Positions 35,440 through 44,729 of a DNA stretch of 64,000 nucleotides are shown here, one piece after another. A program made the translations under genes and the position numbers. How positions within the stretch are numbered: the stretch's first letter is position 1; each line of letters starts with the position of its first letter. The stretch is from Gloeotrichia echinulata CP02 (GTDB taxonomy: Bacteria; Cyanobacteriota; Cyanobacteriia; Cyanobacteriales; Nostocaceae). The stretch spans positions 4,717,001 through 4,781,000 of the forward strand of contig CP051187.1 in the NCBI GenBank assembly GCA_038087035.1, in the 5' to 3' direction. The notes under the pieces were generated by a model, which worked only from the letters and a program-made list of their open reading frames with translations, was not told the DNA's origin and ran no database searches.

Positions 35440-35609
35440 AGTAACATCTAGCCAAATTCTCCATGAGGGGGGAGTAGGGGAGTAGGGGAATTACCAATAC
35501 CAACTTACCCCATGAGGAACTTGGGGTACAAGGCATTACCTATTACCATGAAAATAGCAAGCCCATTTTAGTCTACCAAAAACAGTTACTACTGATAACT
35601 GATTTCGCG
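35440..35609. repeat. 170-bp direct repeat, copy 2 (upstream of ABC1 kinase)
   Basis: Near-identical to 34243-34412, in the same orientation. It ends 64 bases before the kinase start and contains the recN ATG followed by unrelated sequence, so it is a duplicated intergenic segment. Confidence 0.85.
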
Positions 35610-35673
35610 GATGCTTGAGCTTTAACATATAGTTACAATACTTAACATACCAATTCGACCGGTGGCATTCTTC

Positions 35674-37707
35674 ATGATTGTAAAGACACTTCCCCCTAGT
35701 TCGCGATCGCTCGAGGATGACAATCGCAGCGGTAAAAATGGCGATGATGAAGTACACGTTGCCCAAATTGTGCCTTTACATGGTACACCAGCCCTGGTGG
35801 TGAAATCCCCAAGACTAATAGCAGCCCAACAACAACGGGCTTCTAGGACACAAGCTGAACCGGAAAACTTGCGTTATGATCCCCTACAGATAACGGCTGA
35901 TTACCAAAACAGACCCCTGGAAGTGTTGCGGCGCATCTTCGCAGTTTTGCAACCCACTATTTCCTTTGTTTTTGGGTTGTGGTCAGACAGCAAACGGGGA
36001 ATTGTGGTGAAAAATGACCGCCGTCGAGCTGTGCAACTACGAGAATTACTCACCAAGCTGGGGCCAGCTTACATCAAAATCGGACAGGCTTTATCCACCA
36101 GACCCGATTTAGTTCCTCCCGTATATCTGGAAGAATTAACCAAGCTCCAAGACCAACTACCGCCCTTCCCTAACGAAATAGCTTACCAATTTATCGAAGA
36201 AGAATTAGGCGCACCTCCAGAGGAGATTTACGCGACAATCTCAGCCAATCCCATCGCCGCTGCTTCCTTGGGGCAAGTATATAAAGGTAAGCTGAAAACT
36301 GGGGAAGAAGTCGCAATAAAAGTCCAACGCCCGGATTTACGAGAACGCATCACCATTGACTTATACATCTTACGTGGCATTGCCGGTTGGGTGCAGAAAA
36401 ACGTCAAACGGGTGCGGAGTGACTTAGTTGGGATACTAGATGAATTGGGCGATCGCATTTTTGAAGAGATGGATTATATCCATGAAGGTGAAAATGCCGA
36501 GCGCTTCTTTCAACTCTACGGTCATATGAAAGACATATATGTTCCCAAAATTTACTGGGAATATACCAATCGTCGCGTCTTGACGATGGAGTGGATTAAC
36601 GGCATAAAATTAACCCAAACAGCCGAAATTAACGCCCAAGGGATTGATGCTCGCTATTTAATCGAAGTGGGTGTGCAGTGTTCGTTGCGACAATTATTAG
36701 AACATGGATTTTTCCACGCAGACCCCCACCCCGGTAACTTATTAGCCACCCCCGAAGGTAAACTAGCTTATCTTGACTTTGGGATGATGAGCGAGATCAA
36801 GCCACCGCAACGCTATGGTTTAATAGAGGCGATCGTCCACGTCGTCAACCGTGACTTTGAAGGCTTGGCAAACGACTACGTTAAATTAGACTTCCTCTCA
36901 CCAGAAACCGACTTAACACCAATTATTCCCGCCTTTGCGAACGTCTTCGCCGATGCTCAAGGTGCCAGTGTAGCTGATTTAAACATTAAAAGCATCACCG
37001 ATGAACTATCAGCTTTGATGTATGAATATCCCTTCCGCGTACCACCATATTACGCCTTAATTATTCGCTCCCTCGTCACCTTAGAAGGGATTGCTATCTT
37101 TATAGATCCTAACTTCAAAGTCCTTAGCGAAGCGTATCCTTACGTCGCCAAACGCTTGTTAACCGACCCCGCACCACAATTAAAAATATCCCTGCGAAAT
37201 TTACTCTTTAAAGATGGTAAATTCCGCTGGAATCGCTTAGAGAACTTGTTGAAAAATGCGCGAGGAAATGAAGATTACGACTTAACTTTAGTAGTTAATC
37301 AAGGCGTAGATTTTCTCGCATCAGAACGGGGCGCTTTTATTCGCGACAAATTAGTAGATGAATTGCTCAACGGAATCAACGCCCTAGGTAAAAACGTTTT
37401 GCACAACTTCACCTATTTGTTGCGAGAGAGAGTAGGAATCACAGCAATTAACGAAACTCCAGCAGCGACCGATGAACAACAACAAACCTTAGAGCATATT
37501 AAGCGGATATCGGGTATTCTCCGCGAAACCCGTGGCTTTGACCCAGCACAACTTGCAACCCAAGTTGTGCAATTATTAGTAAATCCTGATGTGCAGCGTT
37601 TAGGTCAGCAAATTACTAACCACTTAGTGCAAAAGGCTTTAACTAGAGTAATTCGCGAGTTGTTAGCGGGGGAAGAAGTTAATTACAGCGAAGGTAATTT
37701 ACAGTAG
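35674..37707 (+). CDS. ABC1/UbiB-family atypical kinase
   Basis: 677 residues. The family KxGQ motif is in KLGPAYIKIGQALSTRPDLVPPVYLEEL; the Ala-rich loop AAASLGQVYKG replaces the glycine loop; EVAIKVQRPDL has the lysine; GFFHADPHPGNLL and LAYLDFGMM are catalytic and metal loops. ABC1K proteins support quinone/tocopherol metabolism and plastoglobule function in photosynthetic organisms. The C-terminus has further helices and no clear membrane pair. ATG 35674 is chosen over an upstream GTG. Probably divergent in origin from recN. Confidence 0.9.
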   Translation: MIVKTLPPSSRSLEDDNRSGKNGDDEVHVAQIVPLHGTPALVVKSPRLIAAQQQRASRTQAEPENLRYDPLQITADYQNRPLEVLRRIFAVLQPTISFVFGLWSDSKRGIVVKNDRRRAVQLRELLTKLGPAYIKIGQALSTRPDLVPPVYLEELTKLQDQLPPFPNEIAYQFIEEELGAPPEEIYATISANPIAAASLGQVYKGKLKTGEEVAIKVQRPDLRERITIDLYILRGIAGWVQKNVKRVRSDLVGILDELGDRIFEEMDYIHEGENAERFFQLYGHMKDIYVPKIYWEYTNRRVLTMEWINGIKLTQTAEINAQGIDARYLIEVGVQCSLRQLLEHGFFHADPHPGNLLATPEGKLAYLDFGMMSEIKPPQRYGLIEAIVHVVNRDFEGLANDYVKLDFLSPETDLTPIIPAFANVFADAQGASVADLNIKSITDELSALMYEYPFRVPPYYALIIRSLVTLEGIAIFIDPNFKVLSEAYPYVAKRLLTDPAPQLKISLRNLLFKDGKFRWNRLENLLKNARGNEDYDLTLVVNQGVDFLASERGAFIRDKLVDELLNGINALGKNVLHNFTYLLRERVGITAINETPAATDEQQQTLEHIKRISGILRETRGFDPAQLATQVVQLLVNPDVQRLGQQITNHLVQKALTRVIRELLAGEEVNYSEGNLQ

Positions 37708-38377
37708 GGGTTTAGCATTGCTAAACCCCTACAAGGGTTTCTTTGCCGGCGCGAGTTTAGCTTTATTTGTTTGTATTTCCCTCACCCTTATTCTTTGCAA
37801 TGGGGTGGGGGTTTTTTATTTATTTACAGGAATTACGCACTGTACAAATTTGGCATGGTATGCATTTACCAAAATACGTTGTTTCAGGCTTTGATTAATT
37901 ATTACTTTGATGGTAAACAGACCCGCGTTTTCGGGGTTTAGCAATGCTAAACCCCTACGACATCTCCGGTTTTTGCATTCCATATTTTGTGTCTTTTGTC
38001 AATGCGTAAGTCCTAATTTACAGCACCTTCCTGTAAATGAACCACATTTTTTTATCTCACGCATTCTCTACGTTCGCGTAGGGAAGGCGCAAACGCAAGT
38101 GCGTCTGTCTACGACACGCAGAGCGTTCGCAGAGAAGTGCGGGTTTTGTCTTGAGAAAGCAATATCTGTATTTGCTTGCTAAATCTACTGAAATGAGAAA
38201 GCAAACTGGGGTTTGAGAAAGCAATATCTGTATTTGCTTGCTAAATCTACTGAAATGAGAAAGCAAACTGGGGTTTGAGAAATGTACCCCTACAGGTCTA
38301 TTGTTGTTTCCAGAGAGATAATTTATCTATTCGCCTCTAATAGCTGTAATTGCCAAATACATTTCAAAATATAAAAA
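37708..38377. repeat. Repeat-rich intergenic region
   Basis: GTAGGGGTTTAGCA/TTGCTAAACCCCTAC palindrome directly after the kinase stop (about 37706-37734), a second copy at about 37936-37961, clustered GC palindromes (38064-38135), and a 62-bp tandem duplication (38151-38274, unit starting TTGAGAAAGCAATATCTG). No gene found. Confidence 0.75.
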
Positions 38378-38401
38378 ACTCCATCCCCTTGTGGGTGGAG
38401 T
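38378..38401. terminator. Hairpin beyond PEP-CTERM gene
   Basis: ACTCCATCCCC-TTGT-GGGTGGAGT, preceded by A6 and followed by TTTT. Its exact reverse complement is at 39476-39499, so the gene between is bracketed by inverted copies. Confidence 0.7.
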
Positions 38402-38481
38402 TTTAGGAAATGGTCTATTAAAGCCACCCTAGAAGGACGCGGCTTGTATCCCATATTTTTGGTAACCTTAAAAAAGGAAAA

Positions 38482-39333
38482 TTAAGCAGAAGCAGAAGTA
38501 ATTTGCTTTTTGTGCTTGAACCATAATCCCATAGCAGCAGCAACCACTGTACCACCTAAAGTTAAAGGTTCGGGAACATCAGACGGTGGGACTACAGGAG
38601 ACGGTGGGATTGCAGGATATTGTTGTGATTCATCAGACGCTGCTATTGTCGGATATTTTAGAAATCCACCAGCAGGTCCTACTGCAATAACGTACTGATC
38701 AGGAATATCTGATTTCGCTAAAAAATCCTGACCCCCAGTAGAAGGAAAAGGGTTGGGTAGATCAGCCACCACGGGATGAGATGGTTGTACAATGTCGAAG
38801 GGTTGTGTGACAAAACCGCCTAACTGTGTAAATGTTCCTGGTACTAGACCTAATGTCTGACCCCCAAAATACCCTGATACGTTCTCTGTCAGGGCTATAC
38901 CAGCACCATTGTATTCACCTATATATCCTTTGCCATTTGTAGTAGCAAAAGACACGGCATTTAGCAAAGCTTTATTTGCATTTAAATCTTCCCCCTCTGG
39001 TGCGTTTGGTCCTATTTTATCTGCCAAGTCTGTTAAGAAAAGTACTTTGTTTCCTGTAACAAATGACTTAACATTAGCCACGGCGTCTACGGAAAGACCA
39101 GTGCCAAATGAAGCTTGATCTCGTGTGTAGACGAACGCATCAAAACTATTGAGAAATCCCGACGTTGCTAACTGAGCATCAGAAACGACAGTAGCACTCA
39201 ATCCTGGTTGGGTATTGATAAAAGAACTAATCGAGTTATCGCCAAAAACTGCGATACTGGCTGCGAAGGAAGATTGGGCAGTGCCAAATACTACAGATAA
39301 AACACTGGCAAGAGCTATTCCAGAACGATACAT
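38482..39333 (-). CDS. PEP-CTERM sorting-signal protein
   Basis: 283 residues from ATG 39333 (AAGG-type site about 10 bases upstream). Signal peptide MYRSGIALASVLSVVFGTAQSSFAA, then a globular exported domain (ASIAVFGDNSISSFINTQPGLSATVVSD...), a Pro/Ser-rich linker (AIPPSPVVPPSDV), and the tripartite PEP-CTERM: VPEPLTLGG, a hydrophobic helix, and the basic end KHKKQ. It should be processed by an exosortase and linked to extracellular polymer. The core function is not recognised; it resembles proteins with a cell-surface DUF4350-like or GATase-like fold, but this is weak. Confidence 0.8.
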   Translation of the reverse strand: MYRSGIALASVLSVVFGTAQSSFAASIAVFGDNSISSFINTQPGLSATVVSDAQLATSGFLNSFDAFVYTRDQASFGTGLSVDAVANVKSFVTGNKVLFLTDLADKIGPNAPEGEDLNANKALLNAVSFATTNGKGYIGEYNGAGIALTENVSGYFGGQTLGLVPGTFTQLGGFVTQPFDIVQPSHPVVADLPNPFPSTGGQDFLAKSDIPDQYVIAVGPAGGFLKYPTIAASDESQQYPAIPPSPVVPPSDVPEPLTLGGTVVAAAMGLWFKHKKQITSASA

Positions 39334-39874
39334 CTTTTTGCCTTCTTGCTTGGAAGTAGTCAACTTTTGTAGTAACTACTTGTTGATAGGTGTAAATTAC
39401 ATTTATTGAAGATAAAATACAATAAATAATGCTGTAATTTTACGCGAACTTAATCACATCTTTATACAATAAAAAACTCCACCCACAAGGGGATGGAGTG
39501 TCACGTCCAGGTCTATTAGGCATAGAGCATGGAGAAAAGTCACCAATGCCCAATGCCCAATCCCCAATGCCCAATCCCCAATCCCCAAATTGTACTTGAG
39601 TGTTTCGCTAAATACTCCAAGAACACTATTGACAAATCCGATATCTAGGAGATATTATTATTTTTATAATGGAAATCCGTGCGCCCATATATATTATAAT
39701 ATTAGAATAATATTAGATTCATACTTAAAAACCTCTCAACAGATACCAACAAATAAATAAATTTCCTTCCTCTGTATTTCCTCATTGGAGTAGGATAATC
39801 TTTATTTGTTTACATATCTTTTTAAATTCGACTATTGGGGCTAAATTTGGACAAGATGCTACCTCCTCCTCATT
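39334..39874. other. A/T-rich intergenic region with hairpin and CCCAATG repeats
   Basis: Inverted hairpin copy at 39476-39499, CCCAATG/CCCCAAT heptads at about 39545-39588, and a long A/T-rich leader before the kinase gene. No gene. A promoter for 39875 is expected but not pinned. Confidence 0.5.
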
Positions 39875-41728
39875 ATGCAAATATGCCAAAATCCCAATTG
39901 CTCAAATCCATTCAATCCTGACGGTAATAGATTTTGCATTAGTTGCGGACAAAGCGACTTTGGCAAACTTCTCAGAAATCGTTACCGCGTATTGAGCCTA
40001 TTAGGTGAAGGTGGATTTAGCAGAACCTACGCATCAGTTGACGCAGACAGACTAGACGCGCCTTGCGTCATCAAGCAATTTTTTCCTCAAGTTCAAGGAA
40101 CCGGACAACGAGCCAAAGCTGCAGAATTCTTCAAAGAAGAAGCATTTCGCTTGTATGAACTGGGAGAAAATCATACCCAAATTCCCAGACTGCTAGCTTA
40201 CTTTGAACAAGGTTCCAGCTTGTATCTTGTACAAGAATTTATTCAAGGACAAACTCTTTTACAAGAAGTAGAGAAACAACCCTTTAACGAAGCCAAAATT
40301 TGGCAACTTTTAACTGATTTATTACCAGTTCTTGACTTCGTTCACGCCCATAACGTTATCCATCGGGATATCAAACCAGAAAATATCATCCGTCGTGAAA
40401 CTGATGGTAAACCAGTATTAATTGACTTTGGCGGTGCTAAACAGGTAACACAAACCAGTTTAGCCAGACAAGCCACAGTAATTTATACTATTGGTTATGC
40501 ACCCACAGAACAAATGGCAGGATTTCCTTGTCACGCCAGTGATTTGTATGCATTGGGTGTAACTTGCGTGCGACTTTTAACTCAATGTTTGCCTGTACAA
40601 AATGCTTATGGACTGATTGATGATCGTCTTTATGATGCCATGAATGCCAAGTGGTTATGGCAAGAGCGATTACAGGAAAATGGTATCACCATCAGCCAAG
40701 ATTTAAGCAGCATTCTTGATAAATTGCTCCAGCATTTTCCCAGTGATAGATATCAAACAGCCGCAGCAGTTATCGACGATCTCAAGACAACAGCTACATC
40801 GGCTTTTGAAGCACAAATTTTGGCAATTACCCAACTGATATTACCGCCTACACCACAAAAAATTCAACCAGCATTACCACCCTTACAAATCTTTGAATTT
40901 GATGTCGTCACAGTAGACACAGGCGGAAGAGTTGTTAGCCGTGACTGTCGTAGCGCCAAGTTTATTACCGAAGAATTGAGTAAGGCTATTAACCTCGAAA
41001 TGATATCAATTCGCGGCGGGAATTTTATGATGGGTTCACCAGCTTTTGAAGGCGACGCTGACGAACGTCCCCAACACCAAGTCACCGTCGAACCATTTTT
41101 TATGGGTAAATATCCCATCACTCAAGCACAATGGAGAGCAGTAGCAGCATTACCAAAAATCAAACAATCTTTAAATCCTAACCCATCCAAATATAAAGGA
41201 CCAAATCGACCAGTCGAAAATGTATCTTGGCACGAAGCTGTAGAATTTTGTTTGCGGTTGTCAGAAAAAACTGGACGTGAATATCGTTTACCTAGTGAAG
41301 CCGAATGGGAATATGCTTGTCGCGCTGGAACCACCACATCCTTTCACTTTGGGGAAACAATTACTACTGAATTAGTCTGCTGCAGTGACAACGAGAGTTA
41401 CAGTAATGAAGGCAAAAATAAATATCGTAAAGAAACCACAAATGTAGGCAGTTTTAATGTAGCCAACGCCTTTGGATTATACGATATGCACGGCTTAGTT
41501 TGGGAATGGTGCTATGACCCTTGGCACAACAATTATCATGGCGCACCCTTAGATGGCAAAGTTTGGGAAACAGGAGGTGATGAACATCGCCGGGTGTTGC
41601 GCGGTGGTTCTTGGAGTTTCAGTGCCGAACTTTGTCGCAGCGCCAGTCGTAGCTGGAATGAGTCGGATGGTGGGTTAAGGATATGTGGTTTTCGGGTCGT
41701 GTTTTCTGCAGGGGGGAGTAATGAGTAA
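39875..41728 (+). CDS. Ser/Thr protein kinase fused to formylglycine-generating-enzyme-type domain
   Basis: 617 residues. A zinc ribbon is at 4-24 (C4, C9, C21, C24). The Hanks kinase domain at about 37-310 has GEGGFSRTY, K67, HRDIKPEN (D165) and DFGGA (D184). Residues about 375-612 form a sulfatase-modifying-factor domain (ISIRGGNFMMGSPAFEGDADERPQHQVTVEPFFMGKYPIT, RLPSEAEWEYACRAGT, LRGGSWSF, GFRVV). In cyanobacteria this domain is often a non-catalytic ligand or target module. The last residues S-N-E-stop come from a GAGTAAT heptad. Substrate unknown. Confidence 0.9.
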   Translation: MQICQNPNCSNPFNPDGNRFCISCGQSDFGKLLRNRYRVLSLLGEGGFSRTYASVDADRLDAPCVIKQFFPQVQGTGQRAKAAEFFKEEAFRLYELGENHTQIPRLLAYFEQGSSLYLVQEFIQGQTLLQEVEKQPFNEAKIWQLLTDLLPVLDFVHAHNVIHRDIKPENIIRRETDGKPVLIDFGGAKQVTQTSLARQATVIYTIGYAPTEQMAGFPCHASDLYALGVTCVRLLTQCLPVQNAYGLIDDRLYDAMNAKWLWQERLQENGITISQDLSSILDKLLQHFPSDRYQTAAAVIDDLKTTATSAFEAQILAITQLILPPTPQKIQPALPPLQIFEFDVVTVDTGGRVVSRDCRSAKFITEELSKAINLEMISIRGGNFMMGSPAFEGDADERPQHQVTVEPFFMGKYPITQAQWRAVAALPKIKQSLNPNPSKYKGPNRPVENVSWHEAVEFCLRLSEKTGREYRLPSEAEWEYACRAGTTTSFHFGETITTELVCCSDNESYSNEGKNKYRKETTNVGSFNVANAFGLYDMHGLVWEWCYDPWHNNYHGAPLDGKVWETGGDEHRRVLRGGSWSFSAELCRSASRSWNESDGGLRICGFRVVFSAGGSNE

Positions 41729-42194
41729 GAAGTAATGAGTTAGGAGTAATGAGTAATGAGTAAGGAGTAAGAAGTAAGGAGTAAGGAGTAAGGAGTAATG
41801 AGTAATGAGTAATGAGTAATGAGTAATGAGGAATGAGTAATGAGGAATGAGTAATGAGGAATGAGTAATGAGGAATGAGTAATGAGTAATGAGTAATGAG
41901 GAATGAGTAATGAGTAATGAGTAATGAGGAATGAGTAATGAGTAATAAGGAATGAGTAATGAGTAATGAGTAATAAGGAATGAGTAATAAGGAATGAGTA
42001 ATGAGTAATGAGTAATAAGGAATGAGTAATGAAAAAATTATTAAGATATTAACAAGTTAAATCAACAAGTTGAAAGAAAAATAAAAAATAATCCACTCCT
42101 TACTCCTTACTCCTTACTCCTTACTCATTACTCATTACTTCTTACTCATTACTCCTTACTTCTTACTCATTACTTCTTACTCATTACTCATTAG
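41716..42194. repeat. Inverted heptad arrays between convergent genes
   Basis: The first arm, 41716-42029, is GAGTAAT with variants GAGTAAG, GAGGAAT and AAGGAAT. A spacer of about 65 bases of A/T-rich sequence follows. The second arm, 42095-42194, is the inverse (ATTACTC, CTCCTTA, CTTCTTA). The arms can pair extensively. Both neighbouring stop codons (41726-41728 and 42184-42186) lie inside heptads. Confidence 0.88.
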
Positions 42195-42978
42195 AGGCGC
42201 GAATTAATTCTGCCACAGAAGCAACAATTGCCGAGATAAAAATTAAAATAACGCTAAGAGCATTAATATCAGGCTTGACTCCTGTGCGGATGCGACTAAA
42301 AATTTCCATTGGCATAGTGTTAAAACCGCTACCTGCGGTGAAACTGGCGATGAGAAAGTCATCTAAGCTGAGAACAAAAGCTAGTAGACAACCAGCGATA
42401 ATTCCTGGCATTAACTGAGGTAGTAATACTTGGATAAAAGCTTGTATTGGTGTAGCGCCTAAATCGAGTGCGGCTTCTTCGAGGTGGGGGTCTAAGTTGG
42501 TGAGTCGCGAAGCCACCACCAGTCCGACATAGGCAAGACAGAATACCACATGAGCGCCAACGATTGTCCACAAACTCAGGGGAATCGCAAAGGTTGCGAG
42601 AAAAACTAGGGTAGCTACGGCGATCGCAATATCAGGAATAATTAATGGGAGGTAAGAAATCCCCTGATACAGCTGCACCAGTGGAAACCGATAACGAGCT
42701 AACCCCACCGCCATTAAGGTTCCCAGAACTGCGGAAATGCTAACTGCACTACCAGCAACAATCAAACTGTTCTTAAAAGCTGATAAAATCCGCTCATCAT
42801 GGAACAATTTGCTATACCAATCGAGGGTGAATCCTTGCCAAGTTGCACTGTAAGGTGACTGGTTGAAGCTATAAAACCCCAGTACCAGTATAGGCAGGTA
42901 CATGAACACAAATACCAGGATTGAGAAAACCGCCTGCCATGAGACACGCGGTTTGTTTTGCGGTGGAAAAATATTCAT
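42184..42978 (-). CDS. potC: Spermidine/putrescine-type ABC permease
   Basis: 264-residue inner membrane permease with six helices. LEEAALDLGATPIQAFIQVLLPQLMPGIIAG is the EAA loop that contacts the ATPase. The N-terminus QAVFSILVFVFMYLPILVLGFYSFNQSPYS fits PotC/PotI. No potA, potB or potD is next to it in the window, so its partners are encoded elsewhere. The C-terminus RASNE-stop is completed by the inverted heptad array. Confidence 0.88.
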   Translation of the reverse strand: MNIFPPQNKPRVSWQAVFSILVFVFMYLPILVLGFYSFNQSPYSATWQGFTLDWYSKLFHDERILSAFKNSLIVAGSAVSISAVLGTLMAVGLARYRFPLVQLYQGISYLPLIIPDIAIAVATLVFLATFAIPLSLWTIVGAHVVFCLAYVGLVVASRLTNLDPHLEEAALDLGATPIQAFIQVLLPQLMPGIIAGCLLAFVLSLDDFLIASFTAGSGFNTMPMEIFSRIRTGVKPDINALSVILIFISAIVASVAELIRASNE

Positions 42979-43462
42979 TAAGGGTTAATGTTTTAATTTA
43001 CTTATATTTTATGCTTTTTCCTTATACCATGCATACGACAAAAAGTCAAGATATTATTTCCCTAGGGAATAGACAATAGATAATAGAGCGTAGGTTGGGT
43101 ATATAGCACTTCCTATTCAGATGAGGTACAAAATTGTATCACGCGATGTAGGGGCACGGCACTGCCGTGCCCTTACCGATGTACCTCACTAGGGCGAGAA
43201 ACGCTATATGTTCCTCAAACCAACCTCCGATTCTCCTTAACTTGTATTGATTGAATTATCAGGCATTTTATGTCTTAAGGAGGGGATGATTTCCCTACTA
43301 AGGTAGACAAAAAATATTCAAGTTAACGCATAAGATTTTGAGGCAATTATCAATATAGTTGTTACTTCAATAGAGTTTCTGGGATTGAGTGAATTGGATT
43401 AAATCACTAAAAAAGTGACACAGAAACCTCTATTTTCAGCCTAATTTTCCAGGAGGTTTGTA
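42979..43462. mobile_element. Intergenic with MITE at 43101-43209
   Basis: Element ends ATATAGC (43101) / GCTATAT (43203-43209) with inner GAGGTAC/GTACCTC (43123-43129, 43181-43187) and core GTAGGGGCACGGCA at 43148. The rest is A/T-rich leader ending in AGGAGG about 12 bases before the next ATG. Confidence 0.7.
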
Positions 43463-44548
43463 ATGCGAATTGCTCAGATAGCTCCACTATGGGAGAGAGT
43501 ACCGCCGCCAGCATATGGGGGTATAGAGTTAGTAGTGGGGTTATTAACTGATGAATTAGTCAGACGTGGACATGAAGTCACCCTATTTGCATCGGGAGAT
43601 TCGATTAGTCTGGCAGAGTTAGTGTCAGTTCATCCCCGTGCTTTGCGACTCGATCCTAATGTAAAAGAGTTCTGTATTTATGAAATGTTGCAACTAGCTT
43701 GGGTATATGAACAAGCGGCAGAATTTGACATTATTCATTCCCATATGGGCTATGGGGCGCTATCCTATGCCAATCTAGTCAAAACACCCACAGTTCATAC
43801 ATTGCATGGTATTTTTACCCCGGACAACGAAAAAATTTTTAAGTATGCCAAAAATAAACCCTATGTCAGTATTTCCCATGCACAAAGAGAAGCCAGGTTA
43901 GGGCTAAATTATATTGCCACGGTTTACAACGGGATTGATGTCAGCAGTTATAAGTTTTATCCCCAACCAGATGAACCTCCCTATCTAGCGTTTTTAGGTC
44001 GATTTTCGCCTGAAAAGGGACCACACTTAGCAATTGCTATTGCCAAACAAGCTGGTTGGCATTTAAAAATGGCAGGGAAAGTAGATATTGTTGATGTAGA
44101 ATATTTTGAGCAAGAAATCAAACCGCAGATTGATGGAAAACAAATTGAATATCTCGGTGAAGCAAATCATGCTCAAAAAAATGCCTTAATGGGAGGTGCC
44201 GTAGCAACTTTATTTCCCATTACTTGGCGAGAACCTTTTGGGTTGGTAATGGTTGAGTCAATGGCTGCAGGTACACCAGTTATTGCCATGAATTTGGGGT
44301 CTACTTTAGAAGTTATTGCTCATGGAAAAACTGGGTTCATCTGCAATAATATTCAAGAGTGCATTAATGCTATTCCCAAGGTAATAGAATTAGACCGCTA
44401 CGACTGTCGGGAGTATGTCAATAGCCGTTTTAGTGTTAAACAGATGACCGATGGTTATGAAGACGTTTATCAACAAATTCTGAAAAACAGATTTGCTCAA
44501 AATGGGTATATCCCCAAAGTTGTTAGTTTAGGTAACAGCAGTATTTAG
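43463..44548 (+). CDS. Glycosyltransferase family 4 (GT-B)
   Basis: 361 residues. MRIAQIAPLWERVPPPAYGGIELVVGLLTDELVRRGHEVTLFA is the N-terminal Rossmann entry; YLAFLGRFSPEKGPHLAIAIAKQ and EPFGLVMVESMAAGTPVIAMNLGSTLEVI (the EX7E sugar-nucleotide site) are the C-terminal half. It transfers a sugar from a nucleotide donor; the acceptor is unknown. A strong AGGAGG precedes the ATG. No glycan genes adjoin it. Confidence 0.9.
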   Translation: MRIAQIAPLWERVPPPAYGGIELVVGLLTDELVRRGHEVTLFASGDSISLAELVSVHPRALRLDPNVKEFCIYEMLQLAWVYEQAAEFDIIHSHMGYGALSYANLVKTPTVHTLHGIFTPDNEKIFKYAKNKPYVSISHAQREARLGLNYIATVYNGIDVSSYKFYPQPDEPPYLAFLGRFSPEKGPHLAIAIAKQAGWHLKMAGKVDIVDVEYFEQEIKPQIDGKQIEYLGEANHAQKNALMGGAVATLFPITWREPFGLVMVESMAAGTPVIAMNLGSTLEVIAHGKTGFICNNIQECINAIPKVIELDRYDCREYVNSRFSVKQMTDGYEDVYQQILKNRFAQNGYIPKVVSLGNSSI

Positions 44549-44617
44549 CGGTAATTATTGCAAGCAGATAAGTAGGGGGGAAACTTTCCGCCCCTACTCA
44601 TTTATCCTCAAAATCAA

Positions 44618-44715
44618 TTACAGCAGATTGCAAGTTGGTGAGGTACAGATAATTGTAGGGGCGCAAGGCCTTGCGCCCCTAACGGCGTACCTCATTTACC
44701 TGAAATATGCTGTAA
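44618..44715. mobile_element. MITE with TTACAGC ends and GGGGCGCAAGG core
   Basis: Outer arms TTACAGCAGATTGCAAG (44618) and ..CTGAAATATGCTGTAA (to 44715), inner GAGGTAC/GTACCTC, and core GTAGGGGCGCAAGGCC and complement at 44655-44681. The inner arms equal those of the element at 43101-43209, which has a different core. Confidence 0.78.
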
Positions 44716-44729
44716 GTATTCAAATTGAC

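Noticed and set aside
42184..42978. A potABCD operon.
   Set aside because: Only potC is present; sequence on both sides holds repeats and unrelated genes.
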